Assembly: GCA_018820005.1 (NCBI GenBank)
Contig: JAHJOS010000240.1
Location: 1 to 16,175 of the forward strand
Direction of reading: 5' to 3'
Origin: Alphaproteobacteria bacterium
GTDB taxonomy: Bacteria > Pseudomonadota > Alphaproteobacteria > Rhizobiales > Devosiaceae
DNA: 16,175 nt
Under the pieces are notes generated by a model. It was not told the origin of the DNA. It was given only the letters and a program-made list of their open reading frames with translations, and did no database searches. Positions 1 through 6,709 of this stretch are shown one piece after another (the first letter of the stretch is position 1; every line of letters begins with the position of its first letter). Both the position numbers and the translations under genes were made by a program.

Positions 1-493
1 CGATGTCATGGGCATTGCCCGATGCGTCCTGGTGCACGGCGATCAGGCACGGCACGCCGCCACCCTTCTGGTATTCGCCACGCACGGTGTGGCCCGGGCC
101 CTTGGGGGCGATCATGATCACGTCCACGGTCGACTTGGGCTCGATCAGGTTGAAGTGGACGTTGAGGCCATGGGCGAACGCCAGCGCGGCGCCGTCACGG
201 ATGTTGGGCTCGATGTGCTGCTTGTAGATGTCGGCCTGCAGCTCATCGGGGGTCAGCATCATGATGACGTCAGCCCACTTGGAGGCATCGGCGACGCTCA
301 TGACCTTGAGGCCTTCGCCCTCGGCCTTCTTGGCCGACGGGGAACCCGGACGCAGGGCCACCACGACGTCGGTGACGCCGCTGTCGCGCAGGTTCAGCAC
401 ATGGGCATGGCCCTGGCTACCGTAGCCGACGATGGCCACCTTGCGGGATTTGATGATGTTGAGATCGGCATCACGATCGTAATAGACGCGCAT
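1..493 (-). CDS. ilvC: Ketol-acid reductoisomerase, N-terminal part (3' end outside window)
   Basis: Catalyses the NADPH- and Mg-dependent isomeroreduction of acetolactate or acetohydroxybutyrate, the second common step of valine, leucine and isoleucine synthesis, in the cytoplasm. The 164 codons present begin MRVYYDRDADLNIIKSRKVA and contain the Rossmann nucleotide loop GYGSQGH (about residues 23-29), the LRPGS stretch that contacts the NADPH phosphate (about 47-51), the LTPDE segment (80-84), and FAHG with its active-site-region histidine at about 108. The protein is normally about 340 residues, so roughly half is missing beyond the window edge. The ATG at 493 follows an AAGGGAG ribosome binding site at good spacing. 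The gene starts 22 bases after the stop of the upstream TetR gene on the same strand, so the two may be cotranscribed. Identity is near certain. Confidence 0.97.
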   Translation of the reverse strand, partial: MRVYYDRDADLNIIKSRKVAIVGYGSQGHAHVLNLRDSGVTDVVVALRPGSPSAKKAEGEGLKVMSVADASKWADVIMMLTPDELQADIYKQHIEPNIRDGAALAFAHGLNVHFNLIEPKSTVDVIMIAPKGPGHTVRGEYQKGGGVPCLIAVHQDASGNAHDI

Positions 494-515
494 GGGTTGC
501 TCCCTTGAATTGCGG

Positions 516-1166
516 TTATGCGGTTGTGGCTTTTGCCCCGTAAAGGGCAAAGAACTGATCGGTCGCGGCCTTGACGTCCGCTTCGATATTGTCGGCAACA
601 TTGGTCTGGGTCAGGGCCTTGTCGCCCAGCAACAGGCGGATCTGCACATCGCGGACCACCAGACCAAAAAAAGTACGATAGGCGTCTTCACTGCTGGTGA
701 AACGCAGGAGGCGCGCATCCCTGCCCGCTTCGAGAATCGGCTTGAGGCGGCGCCGGATGGCCAGCGGCCCGTTTTCCAGCACGATCATCCCCAGGCTGTC
801 TTTTTCCTGTGCGGCATGGGTGACGGCGGTCCGATTGAGCGTGATGGAAACCTCGCCCGTGATGACGGTCAGCAGGTCACGGGCGAATTGCTCGATACTG
901 GCGCGCAGCGTCTTGGCACTCAGCCCGCTGCGATCGACCTGCGGCATGCGCACCTTGGCCGCCTGCCACTGCACAGTCGCGGTCAGCAGGCCATCGCGGT
1001 CCCCGAACCACTTGTAGAGCGTTTCCTTGCTGCACGAGGCGCGCCGCGCCACAGCCGTCATGGTCAGCCCATCGCCATTTTCCACGAGCAGATCCAGCGC
1101 CGCCGTCAGCACAGCCTGCTGGCGGGGAGTGAACGTCTCTTCGGTGACCTTGATGGTCAGGGGCAC
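516..1166 (-). CDS. TetR/AcrR-family transcriptional regulator
   Basis: A DNA-binding repressor of about 216 residues. The N-terminal helix-turn-helix is clear: an amphipathic helix (RQQAVLTAALDLLVENG, about 15-31) followed by LTMTAVARRASCSKETLYKWFGDR (about 34-57), with the family's typical TLYKWF recognition helix. The C-terminal half is an unassigned helical ligand-binding domain. I chose the GTG at 1166 because AAGGA lies six bases upstream; an in-frame TTG at 1205 would add 13 residues but has no clear ribosome binding site. A perfect 16-bp palindrome lies 53-68 bases upstream of the GTG, consistent with autoregulation. The stop is 22 bases before ilvC on the same strand, so control of ilvC is possible by position only; the ligand is unknown. 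Confidence 0.9.
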   Translation of the reverse strand: MPLTIKVTEETFTPRQQAVLTAALDLLVENGDGLTMTAVARRASCSKETLYKWFGDRDGLLTATVQWQAAKVRMPQVDRSGLSAKTLRASIEQFARDLLTVITGEVSITLNRTAVTHAAQEKDSLGMIVLENGPLAIRRRLKPILEAGRDARLLRFTSSEDAYRTFFGLVVRDVQIRLLLGDKALTQTNVADNIEADVKAATDQFFALYGAKATTA

Positions 1167-1218
1167 GGGGCATCCTTGGGTCGCAGGCCGAACGGTTTCA
1201 GCCAATTTCGTTCGCAGG

Positions 1219-1234
1219 CGTACCGTACGGTACG
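1219..1234. promoter_or_regulatory. Perfect 16-bp palindrome, likely TetR operator
   Basis: The sequence CGTACCGTACGGTACG is its own reverse complement. It sits just upstream of the TetR-family gene read on the minus strand, in the position expected for an autorepression operator. Sites of the general form ACCGTNCGGT are common for this family. It lies between the possible TTG start (1205) and the upstream non-coding DNA, which fits the downstream GTG (1166) being the true start. That the adjacent regulator binds here is inferred. Confidence 0.7.
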
Positions 1235-1552
1235 GTTCTAGGCAAGCGAAATTTGCGGGGCTGTGGATGGCAGAGGTGATTGGCAGGTGAAGGCTATTCG
1301 GCGAATGCAGTTTAGCTCAATCGGGTAAGCGTCCGATATTGGGTGTGCGTATTCGGTAGCCAGTGGCCCACAAGGGGTCGGCTGGTGACGGGCAGAGACG
1401 CGCCCCATTTCGTCCGTTCAGACCGACCCTCCGATTTCCCAAAAGCAGTCGGTCCGCTCAAGTCGAGGCAAAGGCGGTAACGGAGTGGCCTGCGGACTGA
1501 CGGCTCTTCAGCATCAAACCCAGCAGGCAGACCAGGCGGCAGGGCCGGCGTG
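1235..1552. other. Intergenic stretch without a recognisable gene
   Basis: These 318 bases separate the TetR operator from the 3' end of the DUF1349 gene. No open reading frame here has a plausible ribosome binding site or family resemblance, and I see no strong hairpin. The TetR promoter presumably lies at its left edge. A tRNA D-arm-like string near 1312-1330 is not supported by the rest of a tRNA. Confidence 0.5.
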
Positions 1553-2128
1553 TCAGCTCAGGTCATGCAACGCTTTGCCATTGGGCGGCCCGATCTCGAA
1601 GTTCGAGAATTTTACGTCCAGCCCATGTCGCTCCGGCGTGCACAGCATCGGGCCCACCAGATAGCTGGGCGCGATGGGAAATGGACACAGCCGCAGCAAT
1701 GGCCAGCGCAGACCGTCTGTCGACGATTGCAGACGCAACACCCCCGCTTGCACGGTGACGCGCAAATAGAGATCTGAAGGGTCGGACGCATAGACCGATG
1801 TGGACCAGTCCGACTGGTTGACCGTCAGGACACTGCCCAGGCACGCAGCGCCATCGGAAAGCTCGATACCGGCTTTGATCCATTTGTTTTCGTCGATACG
1901 GACCATGATGCCGGCTTGGTCGTAGAGCGCCTCATAGCGCCCCTGCACGCGCAAGGTCGCCGTGAAGTCTCCCTCCCAGGCGCGGCCAAAGAAGTGTCCG
2001 CTATCGCGGGTAAACCCGTAGTAGGTGTCCCGCCAGAAGTCGGTCTTCTCGTCAGAGCAAACGGTCAACTCACCGCTGTTGACCGACCATTGACGAGGCT
2101 CGTTGTGCCAGGCGCATAAACCAAACAT
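1553..2128 (-). CDS. DUF1349 (Ree1-like, concanavalin-type fold) protein
   Basis: A 191-residue cytoplasmic protein with no signal peptide or membrane segment. It resembles the DUF1349 family throughout: the N-terminal WSVNSGELTVCSDEKTDFWRDT region (about 14-35), the central RYEALYDQAGIMVRIDENKWIKAGIE block (about 64-89) and the C-terminal LVGPMLCTPERHGLDVKFSNFEIGP region (about 157-181). The family takes a beta-sandwich fold like concanavalin lectins and includes yeast Ree1, linked to enolase regulation. Its bacterial role is not established, and carbohydrate-related binding is only a guess. Length matches the family norm. The ATG at 2128 has GGGAG six bases upstream. A dyad lies between it and the end of the preceding SDR gene, so it may have its own promoter. 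Confidence 0.85.
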   Translation of the reverse strand: MFGLCAWHNEPRQWSVNSGELTVCSDEKTDFWRDTYYGFTRDSGHFFGRAWEGDFTATLRVQGRYEALYDQAGIMVRIDENKWIKAGIELSDGAACLGSVLTVNQSDWSTSVYASDPSDLYLRVTVQAGVLRLQSSTDGLRWPLLRLCPFPIAPSYLVGPMLCTPERHGLDVKFSNFEIGPPNGKALHDLS

Positions 2129-2176
2129 GACGGCTCCCTTTGTCCAGTGTGCCTACACTCAGCTCATGACGGGCTG

Positions 2177-2220
2177 AAGTTCAACCGTTCCTAACGCAAT
2201 ACCCTTGAACGGCTGAACTT
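2177..2220. promoter_or_regulatory. Imperfect inverted repeat, 14-base arms (terminator or operator)
   Basis: The arms AAGTTCAACCGTTC (2177-2190) and GAACGGCTGAACTT (2207-2220) are complementary at 13 of 14 positions around a 16-base spacer. The element lies between the stop of the SDR gene and the start of the DUF1349 gene, both read leftward. No run of T follows the stem on the minus strand, so a simple intrinsic terminator is not well supported. The left arm also lies inside a smaller dyad of the form GGnTGAAnTTCAnCC (2172-2186), which suits a protein-binding site equally well. Confidence 0.45.
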
Positions 2221-2247
2221 ATATGCGGCTGTGGGTCTAGGACCAGC

Positions 2248-2967
2248 TCACTGATGCAGCGGCGGGAGTATGGACTCTGCACGATTGCGCGCGCTCGCCA
2301 TGTCCCACACCGCGTCAGCAAGCATGTCAGGATCGACGACGGGGAAAGAATCCAGGACCATTCCCGCCGCCAAGGCCGCCGCCATTCCTGCCGAATTGTT
2401 GATCATTGCACCCACATGGAGCATGCCCGCAAAAACACCGTCGGCCTGAACTTCTTCATGTAGCGTCATGATGTAGTTGCGGGTAGCCGCCATGGCGGGA
2501 CCGGGACCGCTCATTCCTGCCACCGGCAAAACGGCGGACAGGCCATCCGCCACAATGAAGGCTCCATCGCCGCGTGATCGCATACCGGGCATCAATGCAC
2601 GAGCCAATTCGATTGGCGCCCATGTCAGCAAGGGCGAGATCGACTGCAGATAGCTCGCCTCCAGATCAACGGCCGGAACAAAATAGGTGGTGCTTGAAAT
2701 GGGGGAGAAAAGAGCAGCATCAATCGATCCGAGCTGCGCTTCGATCGCCTGCACGAGAGACGGGATGGCGGCAAGGTCTGTCAGATCGGCGGGGAAGGTG
2801 TAGGCTTCAATCCCCTGCTCAGCCAGCCTTGCCTTGAGCAGATCGAGGCCGGTCGGACCGCGGGCGATCAGGGCAACCTTGTAGCCTTCCTGACCAAATC
2901 GGGCTGCGACGGATGCGCCCAATCCCGTGCCAGCTCCGAATATTGCGATGGTTTTTTGTTCAGTCAT
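2248..2967 (-). CDS. Atypical short-chain dehydrogenase/reductase (SDR) lacking the YxxxK pair
   Basis: A Rossmann-fold SDR-like protein of 239 residues. The nucleotide-binding glycine motif is GAGTGLG (residues 11-17), followed by the expected ARG (35-37) and PADLTD (59-64) segments. S144 lies where the catalytic serine normally does, but about 13 residues on, where the family has YxxxK, the sequence reads GPAMAATRNY, giving Pro and Ala instead of Tyr and Lys. Classical proton-transfer chemistry is therefore doubtful; it may bind NAD(P) as a sensor or use another mechanism. The ATG at 2967 has GGAG seven bases upstream; a GTG at 3003 would extend it into the shared promoter. It is divergent from an HxlR regulator, a common repressor/target pairing with redox genes. 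The fold is certain; the substrate is unknown. Confidence 0.85.
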   Translation of the reverse strand: MTEQKTIAIFGAGTGLGASVAARFGQEGYKVALIARGPTGLDLLKARLAEQGIEAYTFPADLTDLAAIPSLVQAIEAQLGSIDAALFSPISSTTYFVPAVDLEASYLQSISPLLTWAPIELARALMPGMRSRGDGAFIVADGLSAVLPVAGMSGPGPAMAATRNYIMTLHEEVQADGVFAGMLHVGAMINNSAGMAAALAAGMVLDSFPVVDPDMLADAVWDMASARNRAESILPPLHQ

Positions 2968-2977
2968 CAGGACGCTC

Positions 2978-3008
2978 CATGGGTGGTATGTTTTCCTGAC
3001 CACCTATG
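2978..3008. promoter_or_regulatory. Dyad operator in the SDR/HxlR divergent promoter
   Basis: CATGGGTGGT (2978-2987) and ACCACCTATG (2999-3008) form an inverted repeat matching at 9 of 10 positions around an 11-base spacer. The half-site centres are 21 bases apart, about two helical turns, as expected for a winged-helix dimer such as an HxlR protein. It sits in the 92 bases between the preferred starts of the two divergent genes, so one bound dimer could control both. Binding is inferred. Confidence 0.6.
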
Positions 3009-3059
3009 TGTGCTATCGCGGTTGGAGCACAAGAACGCAGAAATTTATGGCCTAGTCAG

Positions 3060-3449
3060 ATGCTTGTACCTACCCCGCCCCTTCAGCCTGGCGTCTTTCC
3101 CGCATGCCGGGAGGTGAACCAAATGCTCGCACGCATGGGCGACAAATGGACAATCATGACCATCACCATGCTGGTTCAGCAGCCCAGACGGTTTAACGAG
3201 CTCAAACGCATGATCGGCGGCATCTCCCAGCAGATGCTGACTCGGACGCTGAGATCACTGGAAGGCGATGGACTGGTCTCGCGAAAAGTCCATCCGAGTG
3301 TCCCACCTCAGGTTGAATACAGCCTCACGCCGCTGGGCCAATCGCTGGCACTGCCATTGATTGAGCTATCGACCTGGGTTCTGGAGAATATGGAGGCGAT
3401 TCAGCGCCATCGCGAGCAGGTCGGAACAACGCCTGCAAACAGCCCTTAG
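3060..3449 (+). CDS. HxlR/MarR-like winged-helix transcriptional regulator
   Basis: About 129 residues from the ATG at 3060. Family hallmarks are the N-terminal cysteine in FPACREVNQMLARMGDKWT (C is about 15), the RFNELKRMIGGISQQMLTRTLRSLEGDGLV recognition region (about 43-72) and the wing VPPQVEYSLTPLGQSL (about 80-95). HxlR proteins are dimeric and often respond to aldehydes, quinones or oxidants, frequently controlling an adjacent oxidoreductase; the divergent SDR fits this. An in-frame ATG at 3006 would give 147 residues, but it lies inside the dyad operator and adds sequence unlike the family, so I prefer 3060. Neither start has a strong ribosome binding site. The conserved Cys could be a redox sensor, by analogy with other family members. 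Confidence 0.88.
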   Translation: MLVPTPPLQPGVFPACREVNQMLARMGDKWTIMTITMLVQQPRRFNELKRMIGGISQQMLTRTLRSLEGDGLVSRKVHPSVPPQVEYSLTPLGQSLALPLIELSTWVLENMEAIQRHREQVGTTPANSP

Positions 3450-4008
3450 AGGCGACACGTCACTGCCGTCCAAACCGCAAGAACGACGGTCTCATCTGAG
3501 CAGCACCGAGGGTCAGTCGAGCCAATCGCCCGATCCTCAGGCTGAGCCACCCACATAGCAATGGCAGCCTTCAAGTATCATCAAAGTCAGCCCGAATGGC
3601 CGAAATGGGGTCGAGACATGCCGGCGGGCCTCTGAGCGAGAGACTGAGCGGTCATTTCCGAGGTTAGCCGGGAACGACCGCTTATGCCGGATGAGGACAC
3701 TCATCGCGATGGAAGCATTTGCCAAAGGCGACTGGCCGCGCATGCAATCGCCAACCAGTAGAGAACAGAGATGGCTGGGCCGGACGGCGCCGGAATGGCT
3801 TGAGCCGCTCAGCTTTCGTTGCAGGATTCCTGTCTGACCCAAGCTGCCAACCCTCTGCGGACACGACAGCGGCGGCGGCTAAAGATGCGCGATCTTCTGG
3901 TTGAGGGCACACCAGATGGGCTGCGGCCCTGTGGCCGGCTGCAGGTCTATTTGCCGCCAGCCCGGCGTGGCACAGTAGCGCAGTTGTTGCTTTGTGCAAC
4001 ATTCGCAT
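3450..4008. other. Gene-poor stretch, no supported coding sequence
   Basis: Several overlapping frames of 60-108 codons are open here on both strands, but none has a good ribosome binding site, a recognisable domain, or normal composition; the predicted peptides are rich in Arg, Ser, Pro and His in patterns typical of non-coding GC-rich DNA. I regard it as non-coding or decayed DNA. The one clear structure is the long hairpin at 3645-3684. Confidence 0.5.
3645..3684. repeat. Long hairpin, 15-base arms, possible dispersed intergenic repeat
   Basis: TGAGCGGTCATTTCC (3645-3659) pairs with GGGAACGACCGCTTA (3670-3684). Watson-Crick pairs are interrupted only by positions that form G-U wobbles in one strand's RNA, with a 10-base loop. 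It stands in gene-poor DNA about 200 bases after the HxlR gene and is not followed by a T run. Its form resembles the palindromic intergenic repeats of alphaproteobacteria, but only one copy is in this window, so the repeat status is unproven. Confidence 0.4.
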
Positions 4009-4288
4009 ACCAATATAGAATTAAATTCCCCTTCGATAGCATCAATTCATCTACAGTTATTCCGGCACAATGTACGCTATCGTACCATTATAACGTGAAA
4101 ATCTGCAGTATCACGCGATAAGTAGTATTTATGTATCCGTACATTCAGCATGCATGGTCACTTTTATACAAATTCGCGACATAGTGACACATCGGAAGGA
4201 CAGCTAATAATTGTTCTGTTAAGGAATTTAAACCACGCTTCGAGCATAGGGATCGCTATGTCGCGACCTCGGAGTTCGGGAGCAAACG
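4009..4288. promoter_or_regulatory. AT-rich leader region upstream of the HD-GYP/chemotaxis genes
   Basis: By hand count, bases 4021-4260 are about 40 percent G+C, far below the neighbouring genes, which are in the 60s. There is no supported open reading frame. The stretch includes a perfect short dyad, GTACG-CTAT-CGTAC (4072-4085), and TTAA-N5-TTAA (4219-4231). It ends in the ribosome binding site of the HD-GYP gene. It probably holds the promoter of that operon; the composition also fits imported DNA or a nucleoid-protein binding region. Confidence 0.5.
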
Positions 4289-4909
4289 GTGGGCCTAAGG
4301 TCGGTTCAAGTCGCCAGTTCAATATCCAGTGCCGTGGTCGAGGTCACATCATTTGATCTGGACCCGGCCATCCTGACGCGACTGGATCTGCTGCAAGCAA
4401 GAGATGAAACGACCTTCAGGCATTCGCAGGCGGTTGCAGAGCTCATGGCCGCATTCGCCCGTCACCTGATGATGGAACCGGACAGCATCAGGCTTCTCGG
4501 ATTGGCCGGCCTGCTCCACGATATCGGCAAGACGGAACTGAGCATCGCGGTGCTCGACAAGCCAGGCCGCCTGACGGCCAACGAGATGGCCCATATGCGC
4601 AGCCATCCCGCCAGGGGACACCGTTTCCTGTCCCAGTTTGGCAGTGTGCCCGACGTCGTTCTCGACATCTGCCTGCACCACCATGAACGCCTGGACGGCA
4701 CGGGCTATCCAGACCGCCTGGCCGGCGCCGAGATCAGCCTGCCCGTCCGCATCGCCACCATCTGCGACGTCTACGACGCGTTGGTCTCGCCAAGACAATA
4801 CAGACCAGCATGGACCCCAAAAGACACAGCGGACTGGATGCTGCAGGCGGACGGGTTCTTTGACCCCGACTTGCTGCGCCAGTTCCTCCACCTCGTAAGC
4901 ACAAAATAA
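4289..4909 (+). CDS. Stand-alone HD-GYP domain protein, predicted cyclic-di-GMP phosphodiesterase
   Basis: A 206-residue soluble protein made of little more than one HD-GYP domain, which hydrolyses the second messenger c-di-GMP. The catalytic set is complete: RDxxTxxH (R38 to H45), HDIGK (77-81), a metal-ligand His in RSHP (H106), HHE (131-133), DGTGYP (136-141) and the downstream Asp in CDVYDAL (D160). No receiver, PAS or membrane segment precedes it, so input must come from a partner or from expression. The GTG start at 4289 has GGGAG seven bases upstream; the codons before the domain are few. The chemotaxis receptor gene begins 31 bases later, suggesting an operon and a link between c-di-GMP level and motility control. 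Confidence 0.93.
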   Translation: MGLRSVQVASSISSAVVEVTSFDLDPAILTRLDLLQARDETTFRHSQAVAELMAAFARHLMMEPDSIRLLGLAGLLHDIGKTELSIAVLDKPGRLTANEMAHMRSHPARGHRFLSQFGSVPDVVLDICLHHHERLDGTGYPDRLAGAEISLPVRIATICDVYDALVSPRQYRPAWTPKDTADWMLQADGFFDPDLLRQFLHLVSTK

Positions 4910-4940
4910 CGCCGAATACCCAATATACTGGAGACCAAAA

Positions 4941-6515
4941 GTGCCTGATATCAGCTCCCAGATCGTGACGTGGAACGACGCCGACCGCGCCATTGGCGAA
5001 ATTGTGCTGCAACGTGCCGGCAAGAACCTCAAGCCGGCCCTGCTGGCTGCCTATCAGGTGATGGATCCTTCGCTCAAGGACCTGCCCGAAAATGTCTGGC
5101 AGGACGAGCGGCGCAAGTTCGACTATATCGCGCGCGGTAACTTCCCCGCCCAGTATTTCGAGCAGCAGGCGGTCATCACCAAGAACATCGCCTCGAAGTC
5201 CGACTTCGTCAGCTATCTCAGCAAGACCTATGCGGCCTATGCCGCCGGGCTGGCCTCTGGCCTGGTGCGCGAACGCAAATGGTCTGATGCCAAGATCGAC
5301 GTGCTGATGACCAGCCTGATGCGCTCGGTCTTTTCCGATGCCAGCGTGGTCATGTACGACTTCTTCCGCATCCTCAATGAGGAAGCCGACAAGCAGCGGG
5401 CCATTGTCGAAGCCGAGCGCCTGGCCGTGCAGGAAGAGCGGCAGGCCAAGGCGGCCGAACAGGCCAAGGCTGTAGCAGCTTTGGGCGCCGGCCTGTCGCG
5501 ACTGGCCGACGGGGATCTGACGGCCCATATCGACACCGCCTTCACAGGCGATCTCGACGAGGTGCGCCTGGCGTTCAATGCCGCGACCGACAAATTCGCC
5601 GATATCGTCCGGCAATTGCGAGAGACCTCGAGCGCACTCCGGACAGCGACCGGCGAAATCCTGGCCGGCGCCAATGATCTGGCCGAGCGCACCACGCGTC
5701 AGGCCGCCGCCATTGAGGAAACGTCGGCGGCAATGGAACAGCTGTCCACCACAGTGACCGACAATGCCAAGCGCGCTGGTGAGGCCAACAGCAAATCCAA
5801 CGGCGTGGCGGCGAGCGCCGAGCAGACCGGTGACGTCATGGCGCAGTCCAATGCCGCCATGGAGCGCATTTCCATCTCATCGGCCAAGATCTCCAACATC
5901 ATTGGCCTGATCGACGACATCGCCTTCCAGACCAATCTGCTAGCGCTCAACGCCTCGGTCGAAGCCGCCCGCGCCGGCGACGCCGGCAAGGGCTTTGCAG
6001 TGGTTGCCGTTGAAGTGCGGCGCCTGGCGCAATCGGCGGCCAGCGCCTCCTCTGACGTCAAGAGCCTGATCGAACAATCGGCGATCGAGGTGTCCGCTGG
6101 CAGCAAGCTGGTGGCCGATGCCGGCCAGCGCCTCGCCAGCATGCTGCTGGCGGTGCGCGACACCGCTTCGCTCATCCAGTCTATTGCCAGCGCCAGCAAT
6201 GAGCAGGCCGGGGCCATTGCCGAGGTCACGGTCGCCGTTCGCCAGATGGACGAGATGACCCAGCACAATGCGGCTCTCGTCGAGGAGATCAACGCCTCCA
6301 TCGAGCAGACCAATGGCCAGGCCAATGAGCTGGACAACATCGTGGAGGTCTTTGTGCTGCACGAGACGGCCGCATCGACGCGCAAGCCTGCGGCCCGACC
6401 GGCCGGCAAGACCGGCAATGACGTCAGGGCACAGCAGGCACGCGCCAGCACGGCGGTCCGGTCGCACCGCACCTATGGCAACACTGCCATCAAGGACGAC
6501 TGGAGCGCGTTCTAG
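4941..6515 (+). CDS. Soluble methyl-accepting chemotaxis protein with globin-sensor-like N-terminus
   Basis: A 524-residue cytoplasmic chemoreceptor with no transmembrane segment. Residues 1-145 form a helical domain whose YFEQQAVITKNIAS...YLSKTYAAYAAGL pattern resembles protoglobin sensors of HemAT-type receptors, yet there is no histidine before H196, so haem cannot be held by the usual proximal His. A charged helix (about 146-178) leads to a HAMP-like segment, LSRLADGDLTAHID (185-198). The signalling hairpin tip, IIGLIDDIAFQTNLLALNAS to GFAVVAVEVRRLAQ (about 320-364), contacts CheA and CheW. The protein ends in DWSAF after a flexible Pro/Ala/Arg tail, matching the xWxxF tether for CheR and CheB. 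The GTG start at 4941 has GGAG eight bases upstream. Ligand unknown; the family assignment is certain, the sensor-fold assignment is tentative. Confidence 0.95.
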   Translation: MPDISSQIVTWNDADRAIGEIVLQRAGKNLKPALLAAYQVMDPSLKDLPENVWQDERRKFDYIARGNFPAQYFEQQAVITKNIASKSDFVSYLSKTYAAYAAGLASGLVRERKWSDAKIDVLMTSLMRSVFSDASVVMYDFFRILNEEADKQRAIVEAERLAVQEERQAKAAEQAKAVAALGAGLSRLADGDLTAHIDTAFTGDLDEVRLAFNAATDKFADIVRQLRETSSALRTATGEILAGANDLAERTTRQAAAIEETSAAMEQLSTTVTDNAKRAGEANSKSNGVAASAEQTGDVMAQSNAAMERISISSAKISNIIGLIDDIAFQTNLLALNASVEAARAGDAGKGFAVVAVEVRRLAQSAASASSDVKSLIEQSAIEVSAGSKLVADAGQRLASMLLAVRDTASLIQSIASASNEQAGAIAEVTVAVRQMDEMTQHNAALVEEINASIEQTNGQANELDNIVEVFVLHETAASTRKPAARPAGKTGNDVRAQQARASTAVRSHRTYGNTAIKDDWSAF

Positions 6516-6528
6516 CCACTTTGGCGCC

Positions 6529-6554
6529 CTCTCGGCCGGCACGCCGACCGAGAG
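6529..6554 (+). terminator. Hairpin after the chemoreceptor gene
   Basis: CTCTCGGCCGGC (6529-6540) and GCCGACCGAGAG (6543-6554) are complementary at 11 of 12 positions with a minimal loop, 13 bases after the receptor stop codon. No T run follows, so it may stabilise the 3' end or terminate weakly rather than act as a canonical intrinsic terminator. Confidence 0.5.
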
Positions 6555-6709
6555 ATGACTTGCATCGGGCCCATGCACAATCAACCAGCTGGGAACGCCA
6601 CGATTTCGTCCCCATGCGTCAACAACTCGACTAAGCTGGCAGCGTCGCTGGCTAAGCAATGGCGCCGGCGCTTGTGAGCTCTCTGTGCTTTCGCCAGATG
6701 GAGAGCCCA

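Noticed and set aside
1312..1330. String resembling a tRNA D-arm (TAGCTCAATCGGGTAAGC).
   Set aside because: No matching acceptor stem, anticodon arm or T-arm GTTCGA sequence lies around it, so it is not a tRNA or a clear fragment of one.
3537..4121. Overlapping open frames of about 100 codons on both strands.
   Set aside because: No ribosome binding site, no domain, and peptide composition typical of random GC-rich DNA.
4219..4231. TTAA-N5-TTAA before the HD-GYP/chemotaxis operon, considered as a CtrA site.
   Set aside because: The CtrA consensus spacing is seven bases; five is off by two, and flanking bases do not fit.
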